Shown here piece by piece: positions 45,167-55,222 of a stretch of 64,000 nucleotides of DNA. Made by a program: the position numbers and the translations under genes. Positions within the stretch are counted from its first letter, which is position 1. Every line of letters starts with the position of its first letter. A model generated the notes under the pieces. The model searched no databases. It saw only the letters and a list, made by a program, of their open reading frames with translations, and was not told the DNA's origin. Source of the stretch: JASGTU01 sp963821815 (GTDB taxonomy: Bacteria > Chloroflexota > Anaerolineae > Caldilineales > Caldilineaceae); assembly GCA_963821815.1 (NCBI GenBank), contig CAWGFG010000006.1, positions 1,550,001 to 1,614,000 on the forward strand. The letters are read 5' to 3'.

Positions 45167-46381
45167 TTATGACAGGGTAAGATCCTGCTGGCAAAGATCA
45201 ATCAACGCCTGCTGCAGGACATCGATGGCTTGGCGATATTCTGCCAAAGAGAGGTGCTCGTTTGGCGTGTGATCCAGCGCGCTGTCACCTGGCCCGTAGG
45301 CGAGGATAGGACATAGCCATTTTGGGCCAACGACATTCATATCCGAAGTACCGGTCTTTACTACGAAGCTAGGACGCTCACCATGTTGACGGATGCTGTT
45401 GAGGAAAGCGCGCACCAGCGGTGTTGAACGGGAGCTGCGCCAAGCTGGCTCGTAACCGCGAAAGGTCAGCCTGAGGCTGGAAGGCTCGCCACGAAACACA
45501 AGCTCGTGATCCACGCCCGGCTGGAGTTCAACTTCATCGCGCTTCTCGCATTGCAACGCGGAAGTACAGTAGTGCTGCAAGTCATCGGCAAATGCATTGG
45601 CATCGAAATCAACCGGCACACGGATGCCGATCCGCGATTCGACAACGTCGTGCATGGCGTCATCAACGCTGGTATGGATTTCGCGCAGACTTGGCTGTAG
45701 CTGATCGAATATTTTGGGCCTGCTGCTATTAAACTCGGCGGCGACCCGCGCGACCCAATTCCACAGCTCTACCGAACGCACCGCGATACCTGCGTCCGGA
45801 CCGGCTGTGTGCGCCATAGGTTGGCGAAACTCACTGTCCAGGAGCAGGCGGCCCTTGTATCCCAGCGTTATACGGTTCCAGCTGCTCGGCTCTCCGATTA
45901 TACAGGCGACAGGTATTGCCTCTTTGATACCGTCAAAACGGTCGCGAATCCATCGGGCGCCGCGGCTGGTTGCTGCTTCCTCCTCCACTGCGCCCACCAC
46001 GATGAGCCGTGTATCATGCTCTCGAAGGTATGCCGGGTCAACACGACTGGCAGCCACCACGAATGTGGCGAGCGGCCCTTTGGCGTCTACGCTGCCCCTG
46101 CCGAACAATGCTTCGTCACCGCCCAGCTTCTCAATGCGCACTGGAATGTCACCCGGCACGGTGTCGATGTGTCCGAGCAGAACAATCGTTTGCGCGGCAT
46201 CCTGTTCACCCAATTCGCAGACCGCATTACCCGCCTCGTCTACATAGGCACGCGAGTAGTCGAGTTGCGCCATCTGGTCCACAAGCCAGGCGCTGGCTGT
46301 GTGCTCCTTATGTGAAAGCGATGGAATGGAAACGAGTCCTTGAAGCAGGTCCACTGGATCGACAAAACTACTCTGGCTCAT
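45167..46381 (-). CDS. lysK: [LysW]-lysine hydrolase
   Basis: An M20-family metallopeptidase of about 404 residues, the last step of the LysW pathway. It releases lysine (or ornithine in bifunctional systems) from the LysW C-terminus. Metal-binding motifs are LLGHIDTVPGD, GRGSVDAKGPLA and VGAVEEEAATSRGA, with CIIGEPSSWNRITLGYKGR and the C-terminal HTPNEHLSL. The first codon of the frame is GTG 46384, followed by ATG 46381. It begins 17 bases after lysJ and is the last gene of the operon. Confidence 0.94.
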   Translation of the reverse strand: MSQSSFVDPVDLLQGLVSIPSLSHKEHTASAWLVDQMAQLDYSRAYVDEAGNAVCELGEQDAAQTIVLLGHIDTVPGDIPVRIEKLGGDEALFGRGSVDAKGPLATFVVAASRVDPAYLREHDTRLIVVGAVEEEAATSRGARWIRDRFDGIKEAIPVACIIGEPSSWNRITLGYKGRLLLDSEFRQPMAHTAGPDAGIAVRSVELWNWVARVAAEFNSSRPKIFDQLQPSLREIHTSVDDAMHDVVESRIGIRVPVDFDANAFADDLQHYCTSALQCEKRDEVELQPGVDHELVFRGEPSSLRLTFRGYEPAWRSSRSTPLVRAFLNSIRQHGERPSFVVKTGTSDMNVVGPKWLCPILAYGPGDSALDHTPNEHLSLAEYRQAIDVLQQALIDLCQQDLTLS

Positions 46382-46398
46382 CACGTAGGAATGGTCCC

Positions 46399-47595
46399 CT
46401 AGGCCGACAGTACGGAAACGATAGCGTCGACGCCGGCGTCAACCTCTTCCCGGCTGATAACCAGTGGCGGAAGCAGCCTCAGCACGTTCATGCCGGCTGG
46501 CAGCGCCAGCACGTGGTGCTCCATCATCAGCGTTTTTAGGTATGGGCCAACCCGCTGTCGCAGTTCGATACCCACCATGAGCCCAATGCCGCGAATCTCA
46601 CGCACCAAGGCGACGTCTGCCAGCGATTCGACTAACCGCATGGCAAGATACTGACCCATCTCGGCTGACCGTTCAATGAGCGCTTCGTCCTTATATACAC
46701 TCAGCGCAGCAATACCCGCCGCGCAAGCTAGCGGGTTGCCGCCGAATGTGGTGCCGTGCGCGCCCGGATAGAGGCTTTCACGCACTTCACCTGTGTACGC
46801 AATCGCGCCCATGGGGAACCCGCCGCCGATGCCTTTGGCCATACACATGATATCCGGTAGGATGCCGTGGTGCTCATGTCCAAACCAGCGCCCTGTGCGG
46901 CCAAAGCCGGTCTGGATCTCGTCAACAACGAGCATAGCGCCGCGCTCGCGGCAAATGGACTGCGCCGCCTGCATGAATTCTTCATCGCCGACATAGACGC
47001 CACCTTCGCCCTGCACCGGCTCGACGATGACCATGGCAGTGCTCTCATCCACCGCAGCCTCCAGACGCTCGACGTTGTTGTAGGGAACATGCGTAACGTC
47101 GAGCAACGGCTCAAACGGCTTGCGATACTTGGGCTCCCAGGTCATGGAAAGTGCGCCTACTGTACGCCCGTGGAAGCTGCGCATGGTGGCTACGATGCCG
47201 GAACGGCCAGTAGCCAAACGGCTGAATTTAAGCGCTGCCTCGATGGCTTCGGCTCCGCTGTTGGTCAGAAAGACGTTAGGCAGATGTTCCGGCAGCACGT
47301 CGGCTAGCCTGGTGACGAACTCCGCACGCATATCGTTGTAGAAGAAGTTCGGACACACAATGAGGCGAGATGCCTGGTCGGCAATGGCCTGGCTGAGCAC
47401 CGGGTGCGAATGGCCTAGCATCGCGACGCCCTGTCCAGACGTAAGGTCGAGATACTTCGTGCCCTCAACGTCCCACATGGCGCAACCTTCGCCGCGTGCC
47501 ATGACGATATCGCCACGTCGAGCCGTGGTACCGCCGGCATACATTTCTTCCTGTTGAGCTAATTCTGCCATCGACAAGTTGCTTGCTGTTTCCAT
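46399..47595 (-). CDS. lysJ: [LysW]-aminoadipate semialdehyde transaminase
   Basis: A class III, PLP-dependent aminotransferase of 398 residues. The PLP Lys is in CMAKGIGGGFPMGA, with the upstream Asp in LVVDEIQTGFGRTG, NSGAEAIEAALKFSRLAT near the start and HGTTFGGNPLACAAG after the Lys. It transfers an amino group from glutamate to the LysW-bound semialdehyde. Closest relatives are LysJ and ArgD (acetylornithine aminotransferase); the LysW-operon setting favours LysJ. Confidence 0.94.
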   Translation of the reverse strand: METASNLSMAELAQQEEMYAGGTTARRGDIVMARGEGCAMWDVEGTKYLDLTSGQGVAMLGHSHPVLSQAIADQASRLIVCPNFFYNDMRAEFVTRLADVLPEHLPNVFLTNSGAEAIEAALKFSRLATGRSGIVATMRSFHGRTVGALSMTWEPKYRKPFEPLLDVTHVPYNNVERLEAAVDESTAMVIVEPVQGEGGVYVGDEEFMQAAQSICRERGAMLVVDEIQTGFGRTGRWFGHEHHGILPDIMCMAKGIGGGFPMGAIAYTGEVRESLYPGAHGTTFGGNPLACAAGIAALSVYKDEALIERSAEMGQYLAMRLVESLADVALVREIRGIGLMVGIELRQRVGPYLKTLMMEHHVLALPAGMNVLRLLPPLVISREEVDAGVDAIVSVLSA

Positions 47596-47631
47596 CCAAG
47601 GTCCATCCTCTACGCTGCTTGACTGTTGCGT

Positions 47632-48435
47632 CTAGATTATCTGTGTCCCGCCGCCGGCTAACGCTTTTGAAATCGGTTGCTCAACGCGTCCATCGGCAAA
47701 CACCACGCGCTGCACGCCCTCGCCAATGGCCTCTACGGCGCCCATGACCTTCTTTTTCATGCGACCCTCGGCATATTGCATGTAGTCGTTTGCCTTGCTC
47801 CTTGGAATCTCCGAGATAAGCGTGCTCTCGTCTGGGAAGTCGCGTAGGAGGCCAGGTATGTTGCTTAGAATAATCAGCGCCTCGGCGTTGTAGGCAGCCG
47901 CAACCATGGCTGCTGCGCGGTCGCCGTCTACGTTAATGGCCTCGCCCTTGTCAGAAGAAGCTGGCGGCGTCAGCACAGGAAAGTAGCCTGCGTCGAGCAA
48001 CAATGTAAGTAAGTCAGTATTCACGCGCTCGACTGTACCGGTCCAGTCGTCGCGCAGGACCATGCGCCGACCGTTGATTCGTACGCGGAGTGTATCCTTG
48101 CGCACACCTTCGAAGACACGTCCGTCTAGCCCGCTCAGCCCGACAGCGTTGACGCCGTGGGTCTGCAGCTTCTCCACCCACATCTTGTTGAGTTGCCCGC
48201 AGTAGACCATCTCAAAAATCTCCAGCGTGCGCCGGTCGGTCCGACGGCTCACATAGCCGGATTCGCTAGTGACGAATTGCGGTGGATGTCCGAGCGCTTC
48301 GGCGACCTCGTTAGTCGTTTCGGCGCCGCCATGCACCAGGATCATCGGCTGCCCTGCCACGTTCAGCGCAACCAGGTCAGCCACGATGGCGTCGATATTC
48401 AGGTCCTGTCCGCCGCCGACTTTCACAACAATCAT
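47632..48435 (-). CDS. lysZ: [LysW]-aminoadipate kinase
   Basis: An amino-acid kinase of the ArgB/LysZ group, 267 residues. MIVVKVGGGQDLN begins the phosphate-binding Gly-rich region, then LVHGGAETTNEVAEALGH, VGLSGLDGRV, NVDGDRAAAMVAAAY and KKKVMGAVEAI. It phosphorylates the side-chain carboxylate of aminoadipate (or glutamate) attached to LysW. It is separated from lysY by 96 bases and from lysJ by 36. Confidence 0.95.
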   Translation of the reverse strand: MIVVKVGGGQDLNIDAIVADLVALNVAGQPMILVHGGAETTNEVAEALGHPPQFVTSESGYVSRRTDRRTLEIFEMVYCGQLNKMWVEKLQTHGVNAVGLSGLDGRVFEGVRKDTLRVRINGRRMVLRDDWTGTVERVNTDLLTLLLDAGYFPVLTPPASSDKGEAINVDGDRAAAMVAAAYNAEALIILSNIPGLLRDFPDESTLISEIPRSKANDYMQYAEGRMKKKVMGAVEAIGEGVQRVVFADGRVEQPISKALAGGGTQII

Positions 48436-48531
48436 GGCTCTGCCTTTACAGATTTTATTTGGATGTAGAGCAGCTCTGCATCTATATACATTTCGAATGC
48501 AATCGAAAACGATTCGCTAGCAGATACACAA

Positions 48532-49590
48532 CTATACCGGATGCAGGCCAGGAAACGTTAGGCCGGTTGTCTCATCCCATCCATGCATTAGGTTCATGCA
48601 CTGCACAGCCGTGCCCGCAGCGCCTTTCATCAAGTTATCGATGGCCGCGATGGCGACCACGCGATTCGTGCTTTCTTCCACTTCAAAGCCCACATCTGCG
48701 TAGTTGCTGCCGGCGAGAATCTTGGGTTCCGGGTAACGATAGACGCCTGTACGCTCCTTTACGATGCGCACGAACGGCTCATTGCGGTATGCGCCACGAT
48801 AGGCGCGAAAGAGATCACGCTCTTCGACACCTTCCTTCACGAACAGATGCGCCGTCGCGAGCACGCCACGTACATTGTCCACCGCAGTCGCGCTGAGGTA
48901 GATCGGTGAATCTCCGCCCGTCGCGCGAATCGCCTGCAGAATCTCTGCGGTATGACGATGCCCGGTGGGTGCAAAGCTGCGCATCACACGCGCCCGTTCA
49001 GGATGGTGCGTGGCGTCGGACGACTTATTACCGCCCTCACTGCTGCCCACCTTGACCTCGCAGATGACGCCGCTACCCCGTTCTATGAGACCCGACTTGA
49101 AAAGAGGCCAGACGGCCAAGTTAGTGGCGGTTGCGTTGCAACCGACGCCACTTACGTAATGAGAGCCTGCAATCGCCTCCCGGTTCAACTCTGGCAGTCC
49201 GTAGACAAACTTGTCGAGCCATGCCACGTTCGCGTGCGGGCTGCCATACCACCGTACATAGTCCTCCGGATTGCGCAGTCGGAAATCCGCACTGAGGTCG
49301 ACTATGCGTTCGGCGAGACTGGCATAGTGCTCAATATTATTCATTGCCGAACTATGCGGCAGACACAGAAAAAGCAAGTCACACGGTTCTATTTCGTCCG
49401 AACTGACAAACTGCAACTTCGTATGTCCGCGCAAATTCGGATGAACAAAATGGACGAAACTGCCTGCATTGCGTTCACTGGTGACCTGCAGCACTTCTAC
49501 ATATGGATGGTCCAGAAGTAGCCGCAACAGCTCGCCGCCTGCGTAGCCGGAACCGCCGACGATGGATGCGCGGATTGTCTGTTCACTCAT
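48532..49590 (-). CDS. lysY: [LysW]-aminoadipate 6-phosphate reductase
   Basis: An NADPH-dependent semialdehyde dehydrogenase of 352 residues, ArgC/LysY family. The cofactor loop is IVGGSGYAGGELLRLLLDH. The catalytic Cys is in SGVGCNATATNLAVWP, and the catalytic His lies in the FAPTGHRHTAEI block. It reduces LysW-bound aminoadipyl phosphate to the semialdehyde. It begins 11 bases after lysX. Confidence 0.95.
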   Translation of the reverse strand: MSEQTIRASIVGGSGYAGGELLRLLLDHPYVEVLQVTSERNAGSFVHFVHPNLRGHTKLQFVSSDEIEPCDLLFLCLPHSSAMNNIEHYASLAERIVDLSADFRLRNPEDYVRWYGSPHANVAWLDKFVYGLPELNREAIAGSHYVSGVGCNATATNLAVWPLFKSGLIERGSGVICEVKVGSSEGGNKSSDATHHPERARVMRSFAPTGHRHTAEILQAIRATGGDSPIYLSATAVDNVRGVLATAHLFVKEGVEERDLFRAYRGAYRNEPFVRIVKERTGVYRYPEPKILAGSNYADVGFEVEESTNRVVAIAAIDNLMKGAAGTAVQCMNLMHGWDETTGLTFPGLHPV

Positions 49591-49601
49591 GCCTCAGTCC
49601 C

Positions 49602-50534
49602 CTAATCCTCGCCCGTTAGTGAAACCGGAGCATGCACAGCCGACCCGTTGTCCCAACCATTTGCCGCCGCCCAGCCGTCCTGCCCCACTCTGAGAATGAA
49701 AGCAGCCATGCGGTCAGGGATGTCGACGCCGGTGGGCGCGATGCTGTTGCGATATTCCATGGTGTAGTTGACTTCCAGCACCATGAGCCCCCGTTCCGGG
49801 TCTTCAACCACGTCCACGGCGACGATGCCACCGCCCACCGCGCGTGCAGCACGCACACAGATATCGTTGAGTTCTGGCGTCACCGGACAATTGCTGGATA
49901 CACCGCCGCGCGCCGTGTTGGATATCCAGTGCGGCGAATTGCGGTAGATGGCGCAGATGGTCTCATCGCCGACCACAAAGGCGCGAATATCCCGCTGGGG
50001 TTTGTCGATGTATTCCTGGATGTAGTAAATGCTGTGATGGTAGGTACCGAGTACCTGCTTGTGCTCCAGGACAGCTTCAGCCGCCTCACGATCGTTGAGC
50101 TTGCTAAGCAGGCGTCCCCAGGAGCCCACAGCCGGCTTCAGTACAACCGGGTAGCCGATATCTTCGATTGCCTCCAACGCACTCTCCGTTGAATAGGCAA
50201 TCAGCGTCCTAGGCGACGGCACGCCGGCTGCGGTCAAGGCGCTGGTAGTCTGTAACTTGTTGCCGCACGTATCCGCCACTTGGGCGGTGTTGACCGTGCT
50301 GACGCCGCGGTCATTGAGAATGCGAAGACTATAGAGCGCTCGACTATGGTTAATGCAGCGTTCGGCTACCACATCATATGCCTTATAATCGATACCTTCG
50401 TTGCCGCCCTGGGTAATCTCGAAGATCAACATACGGTCATCCAAAAGGTCGAAGGCAACACCGCGATTTGCAAACGCCTCAAAGAGCAGTTTTTCCTCGA
50501 CGCGAACACGACTGTACAAAACACCGACCTTCAT
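49602..50534 (-). CDS. lysX: LysW-aminoadipate ligase
   Basis: An ATP-grasp ligase of 310 residues that joins the amino group of aminoadipate (or glutamate, ArgX) to the C-terminal Glu of LysW. ATP-grasp features include VVLKPAVGSWGRLLSKL, YYIQEYIDKPQRDIRAFVVGD and GGIVAVDVVEDPERGLMVLEVNYTMEYRNS. It follows lysW by three bases, in keeping with their partnership. Whether it also accepts glutamate for arginine synthesis cannot be read from sequence. Confidence 0.95.
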   Translation of the reverse strand: MKVGVLYSRVRVEEKLLFEAFANRGVAFDLLDDRMLIFEITQGGNEGIDYKAYDVVAERCINHSRALYSLRILNDRGVSTVNTAQVADTCGNKLQTTSALTAAGVPSPRTLIAYSTESALEAIEDIGYPVVLKPAVGSWGRLLSKLNDREAAEAVLEHKQVLGTYHHSIYYIQEYIDKPQRDIRAFVVGDETICAIYRNSPHWISNTARGGVSSNCPVTPELNDICVRAARAVGGGIVAVDVVEDPERGLMVLEVNYTMEYRNSIAPTGVDIPDRMAAFILRVGQDGWAAANGWDNGSAVHAPVSLTGED

Positions 50535-50537
50535 GCG

Positions 50538-50723
50538 TTATTCTCCCCAGTCCTCTTCTTCTTCGGGCGCGAGCTCAAGCGCCAGCGGCTCCAGGCTGAC
50601 AACTTCAAGATCGGCGCCACATTCGGGGCACTGGGTAATCTCGTTTTGCATCACGTCTGTCAATTCGATCTCTGCGTAACACTCGGGGCATTCGGCTGTA
50701 CCGGTAGCTGTTTGCAATGCCAT
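50538..50723 (-). CDS. lysW: LysW amino-group carrier protein
   Basis: A small acidic protein of 61 residues that carries the pathway intermediates on its C-terminal Glu. A zinc ribbon is formed by CPEC (about residue 13) and CPECGADLEVVSLEPL (about 35). The C-terminus EEEEDWGE ends in the conserved EDWGE tail to which the substrate is attached. It lies 3 bases before lysX and 117 bases after the homoisocitrate dehydrogenase gene. Confidence 0.97.
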   Translation of the reverse strand: MALQTATGTAECPECYAEIELTDVMQNEITQCPECGADLEVVSLEPLALELAPEEEEDWGE

Positions 50724-50840
50724 GGTTATTCTCCTATTGGTTCAGTCACTAGCTATGTTGATACCAACGAATATGGATATTAGAGACGATTATGTTAAGT
50801 AATGGCCCCAGCGAGCTGACTCCCTGACCTCACGCACACA

Positions 50841-51875
50841 CTACAAACGTTCGCATATCGCCTCGGTGACTTCTTCTGTGCGATTGCTGCCGCCTAGGTC
50901 AGGAGTCATAAGACCGTCCTCTATCGTCGCTGCAACGGCTGTCTCAATGCCCTCCGCTGCCTCGTCTTCGCCCAGATAACGTAGCAGCATGGCGCTGGAG
51001 AGCACGGCAGCAATCGGGTTTGCGATGCCCTTGCCGGCGATGTCGGGAGCGCTGCCGTGTACGGGTTCCACTAACATGAAGTGGTTGCCCATGTTGGCGC
51101 TAGGCGCGATACCCAAGCCGCCGACAAGCGCTGCAGCTGCATCACTGAGTATGTCGCCGTAAAGATTCGGCGCCACGATGACGTCGTATCGCTCCGGCTC
51201 GATGATCATGCGATAGGCAAGTGAATCGACTAGCTGTTCTTCGCACCGCACGCCCGGGTACTCTTGAGCAACCGCAAGGCAGCTTTCCCGAAAGAGGCCG
51301 TCGCTGATCGAAAGCACATTCGCCTTGTGTGCGATCGTGACCATGGGCCGTCTGTCCTGTGAAGCTGCACGCGCCTGCGCTTGCTCGAAGGCCAGCCTGG
51401 CTATGCGTGTGGATGCGCGGCGTGTGATGACCCGCTGCGCTATGGCTTCTTCGCCGTCTTCGGAAAGCGTTTCCCGTTTGATGTAGAGTCCTTCAGTGTT
51501 CTCTCTCACGATGAGCATGTCCACGCCCGGACGGCTGTTCTGGACGTGCGCCGAGACCACTGGCCTCAAGTTGCCATAGAGATCGAGCGCTTTACGCAGC
51601 GCGATGATTGGGCTTGAATATCCTTCCACTCGAGAGCTTGGTGAGCTCACTGCTCCGAAGATGGCGCCATCGCACGTGTGAACGGCTTCCAGTGTGGCGG
51701 CAGGTAATGCAGAACCAGTCTGTTCGAATGCGTCCCAACCGGCAGACAGCCACTCAAACTGGAAATCAATATCCAGCTGCTCGAGAACCAGCGCGGCAGC
51801 CTCGACAACCTCGCGACCGATGCCGTCGCCGGGAATCATGGCGATGCGATACTTGCTGCGAGCACGGCGCGTCAT
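50841..51875 (-). CDS. Homoisocitrate dehydrogenase (beta-decarboxylating family)
   Basis: A protein of 344 residues that oxidises and decarboxylates homoisocitrate to 2-oxoadipate. It starts RIAMIPGDGIGREVV. The substrate/metal region includes LRKALDLYGNLRPV, VDMLIVRENTEGLY and TIAHKANVLSISDGLF, and the C-terminal half has APNLYGDILSDAAAALVGGLG and EPVHGSAPDIAGKGIANP. It resembles isopropylmalate and Thermus-type homoisocitrate dehydrogenases. The ATG at 51875 overlaps the lysU stop as TGATG; the frame extends to 51980 inside lysU, but the family N-terminus fits 51875. Confidence 0.93.
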   Translation of the reverse strand: MTRRARSKYRIAMIPGDGIGREVVEAAALVLEQLDIDFQFEWLSAGWDAFEQTGSALPAATLEAVHTCDGAIFGAVSSPSSRVEGYSSPIIALRKALDLYGNLRPVVSAHVQNSRPGVDMLIVRENTEGLYIKRETLSEDGEEAIAQRVITRRASTRIARLAFEQAQARAASQDRRPMVTIAHKANVLSISDGLFRESCLAVAQEYPGVRCEEQLVDSLAYRMIIEPERYDVIVAPNLYGDILSDAAAALVGGLGIAPSANMGNHFMLVEPVHGSAPDIAGKGIANPIAAVLSSAMLLRYLGEDEAAEGIETAVAATIEDGLMTPDLGGSNRTEEVTEAICERL

Positions 51876-52365
51876 CAGCTTGCCAACCTCTGCTGAATGT
51901 ACGGCACCAGACCGCCTGCCTCCACGATACGCATTACACTCTCGCTCATGGGCGGGAAGGAAATCCTCCTTTGCGCACAAGTGATGGTATGCGCCTGCAA
52001 GTCAATCTGCACCCGTTCGCCGTTCTGAATCATCTCAGCGGCTTGTGGCGAAACAATGGCGTAGAGTCCGTTGTTGAGCGCGTTGCGGTAGAAGATGCGA
52101 CCAAAGCTGGCAGCAATAATCGCGCTCACGCCGTTGTATGCTAGACAAGTTGCCGCCTGCTCTCTGCTGGAACCGCAGCCCCAGTTGCGCCCTGCCACAA
52201 TGATGTCGCCGGGTTGCCTGTTTACGATAAAGCTCGGGTCCAAATCCTCCAGTGCGTGGCTGGCGATCTCCTCGCGGCCGCTCGCCGTGTACGTATACTT
52301 GCCAGGGAAGATGACATCCGTGTTCACGTCGTTGCCATACTTCCATACCCGTCCCTCAAGCTGAT

Positions 52366-52369
<4 letters not shown>
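51875..52369 (-). CDS. lysU: Homoaconitase small subunit
   Basis: A LeuD-type swivel-domain subunit of 164 residues. The family blocks are WKYGNDVNTDVIFPGKY, HALEDLDPSF, GRNWGCGSSREQAA (substrate-binding loop) and SFGRIFYRNALNNGL. With LysT it isomerises homocitrate to homoisocitrate through homoaconitate. The start overlaps the lysT stop by 4 bases, which supports balanced synthesis of the two subunits. Confidence 0.94.
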
Positions 52370-53685
<1,316 letters not shown>

Positions 53686-53692
53686 AGCGCTG

Positions 53693-54877
53693 CTAGTCTC
53701 CAGTGATAGATGATAGTTCATCTGTGCTGACATCATCTGTGCTGACATGGGTGCTGTGATAGGAACGCAGCAACACGTCTACATCGTCAAGGCTCAGTTG
53801 CTTTTGATCGGCCAGCGCTTTGATCTGCGCAGTGATGGCTTTGACCTGATCGTCGGTGAGATTGAGCTGCAACTGGTCGGCACGCTGCTTGATCGCGTTC
53901 CAACCGGTCAAGCGGTGCGCTACATGAATGTAACGCGTGAGACCGAAATCTTCCGGATTTAGGATCTCATATGTGGCTGGGTTGTTGAGAATGGCTTTGG
54001 CGTGGATGCCAGCTTTGTGGGTGAAGGCAGTGTAGCCCGTGATGTAGTTGTTGAACGGTACGTCGATGTCTACCATGCCCGCCACAAGGTTCTCCACCTC
54101 ACGCAACATTGGCAGGTCGTATCGTTCGCGAATCATAGCGGGATTGTACGTGTACATCCGCGCGATGAGTCCGCCCAAGGGTGTGATGCCATTGCGCTCG
54201 CCGATACCGATCACGGATGTATCGATGTGCGTTGCGCCTGCGTCCAGCGCGCAATAGGCGTTGGCAACCGCACATCCAGTGTCATTGTGGCCGTGGAATT
54301 CGATGTCACAGTGGACAATGCCCCGCAGCGTCTTGACGAGTTCGTGCACCTGCAGCGGATTTGCCACGCCAACCGTATCGGCAATGCCCACGCGGTTCAC
54401 ACCGATGCGGTCGACGGTACGGTAGATGGTGAGCAGGTCCACCAGATCGCTGCGGAAGCTGTCCTCGCTGCTAAACCGGACTTCAAGGCCGCAGCTTTTT
54501 ACAAACTCGATGACTTCTTGCGCCGAGTCGATGATGTATTGAATATCTTTGCCATGGGAAAACTCGCGCAGAAAGCTGCTGGTGCCGAAAACGACGTCGA
54601 TACCGTCCACGCCCGTGTCCACAGCGAGCTTAGCGTCGTCCATGTGGCAGCGTACATGTGTTAGTATTTTAGCGTTCAAGCCCAGAGACGCGATGCGTTC
54701 GATGTCGGCTTTACTCTGGGGACTGGCGGCTGGTGAGGTCAGTTCGAGATACTCGACGCCAAACGCATCCAGCATGCGTGCTATCTCTACCTTTTGGTCG
54801 GTTGAGAAAAACGCGTTGGCGAATTGCTCTCCTTCACGCAGCGTCGATTCGATAATGGCAAAATTGTCAAGGCCCAT
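53693..54877 (-). CDS. lysS: Homocitrate synthase
   Basis: A DRE-TIM metallolyase of about 394 residues that condenses acetyl-CoA with 2-oxoglutarate, the first step of the aminoadipate pathway. The family start is IIESTLREGEQFANAFFS, and the metal-binding residues are in EFHGHNDTGCAVAN. Also visible are SVIGIGERNGITPLGGL and FTHKAGIHAKA. It lacks the long LeuA allosteric domain. GGAGAA eight bases upstream selects ATG 54877. It heads the operon behind an attenuator, so its expression sets pathway entry. Confidence 0.95.
   Translation of the reverse strand: MGLDNFAIIESTLREGEQFANAFFSTDQKVEIARMLDAFGVEYLELTSPAASPQSKADIERIASLGLNAKILTHVRCHMDDAKLAVDTGVDGIDVVFGTSSFLREFSHGKDIQYIIDSAQEVIEFVKSCGLEVRFSSEDSFRSDLVDLLTIYRTVDRIGVNRVGIADTVGVANPLQVHELVKTLRGIVHCDIEFHGHNDTGCAVANAYCALDAGATHIDTSVIGIGERNGITPLGGLIARMYTYNPAMIRERYDLPMLREVENLVAGMVDIDVPFNNYITGYTAFTHKAGIHAKAILNNPATYEILNPEDFGLTRYIHVAHRLTGWNAIKQRADQLQLNLTDDQVKAITAQIKALADQKQLSLDDVDVLLRSYHSTHVSTDDVSTDELSSITGD
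53719..53748. repeat. 15-bp perfect tandem duplication at the lysS 3' end
   Basis: CATCTGTGCTGACAT occurs twice in direct succession. In lysS it encodes a repeated Ser-Thr-Asp-(Asp/Glu)-Val type segment (VSTDDVSTDELSS) near the C-terminus. In the lysT frame it creates duplicate in-frame ATG codons. Confidence 0.9.
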
Positions 54878-54900
54878 GGCAACATTCTCCTTTGCGCCAT

Positions 54901-54936
54901 AAAACAAAAAACCGGCTCATCCATCTGGATGACCGG
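54901..54936 (-). terminator. Attenuator terminator upstream of lysS
   Basis: On the minus strand CCGGTCATCC pairs with GGATGAGCCGG (one bulged G) across an AGAT loop. It is followed at once by TTTTTTGTTTT. It lies 24 bases before the lysS start codon, after the promoter, so it can stop transcription before the operon. Confidence 0.9.
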
Positions 54937-54987
54937 TCGCTTGCACGTGCTGCTCTAGCGAACACAAAAATCCAGACTTTAGTCCGG
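54923..54987 (-). promoter_or_regulatory. Antiterminator region of the lys attenuator
   Basis: A hairpin CCGGAC-TAAA-GTCTGG (54987-54972) holds the leader-peptide stop codon in its loop. Its 3' arm continues as TCTGGAT (54976-54970). This is complementary over 7 bases to ATCCAGA (54930-54924) in the 5' arm and loop of the terminator, so the two pairings exclude each other. Confidence 0.7.
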
Positions 54988-55041
54988 CCAGGTCTTCTTG
55001 CTTCGCTTAGCTGCGGATTGCATCAATCTTGTGTCGTGCAT
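54979..55041 (-). CDS. Leader peptide of the lysine operon
   Basis: A 20-codon frame, reading MHDTRLMQSAAKRSKKTWPD, lies in the transcribed leader about 57 bases after the predicted start of transcription. Three Lys (all AAG) and one Arg fall within five codons (AAG CGA AGC AAG AAG), 15-27 bases before the stop. The stop TAA is in the loop of the antiterminator hairpin. A ribosome stalled on these codons would cover CCGGAC and free TCTGGAT to block the terminator. The weak point is initiation: AGGA lies about 14 bases before the ATG, and the internal ATG at 55023 has no better site. Confidence 0.65.
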   Translation of the reverse strand: MHDTRLMQSAAKRSKKTWPD

Positions 55042-55104
55042 GATGCGTTCGATTTTCCTGTACTTGAAACCTACCTCGTTGGTGCTGTATCAATCTAGGC
55101 GCGG

Positions 55105-55133
55105 ATAGTACCAGCCATTTGAGCCCTTGTCAA
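55105..55133 (-). promoter_or_regulatory. Promoter of the lysine operon
   Basis: On the minus strand TTGACA (55133-55128), a 17-base spacer and TACTAT (55110-55105). Transcription should begin near 55098, giving a leader of about 220 bases that contains the peptide and attenuator. Confidence 0.85.
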
Positions 55134-55222
55134 ATCCGCATTTTCATGAATTGGCGCATTGCCATACGAACTATTACCTGAAGCAACCTACGTCGTGGTG
55201 AAGCGACACTGACTCACGAAGG

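Noticed and set aside
54901..55098. T-box or lysine riboswitch upstream of lysS
   Set aside because: The T-box AGGGTGGNACCGCG core and the conserved L-box segments are both absent; the peptide-attenuator reading explains the structures better.
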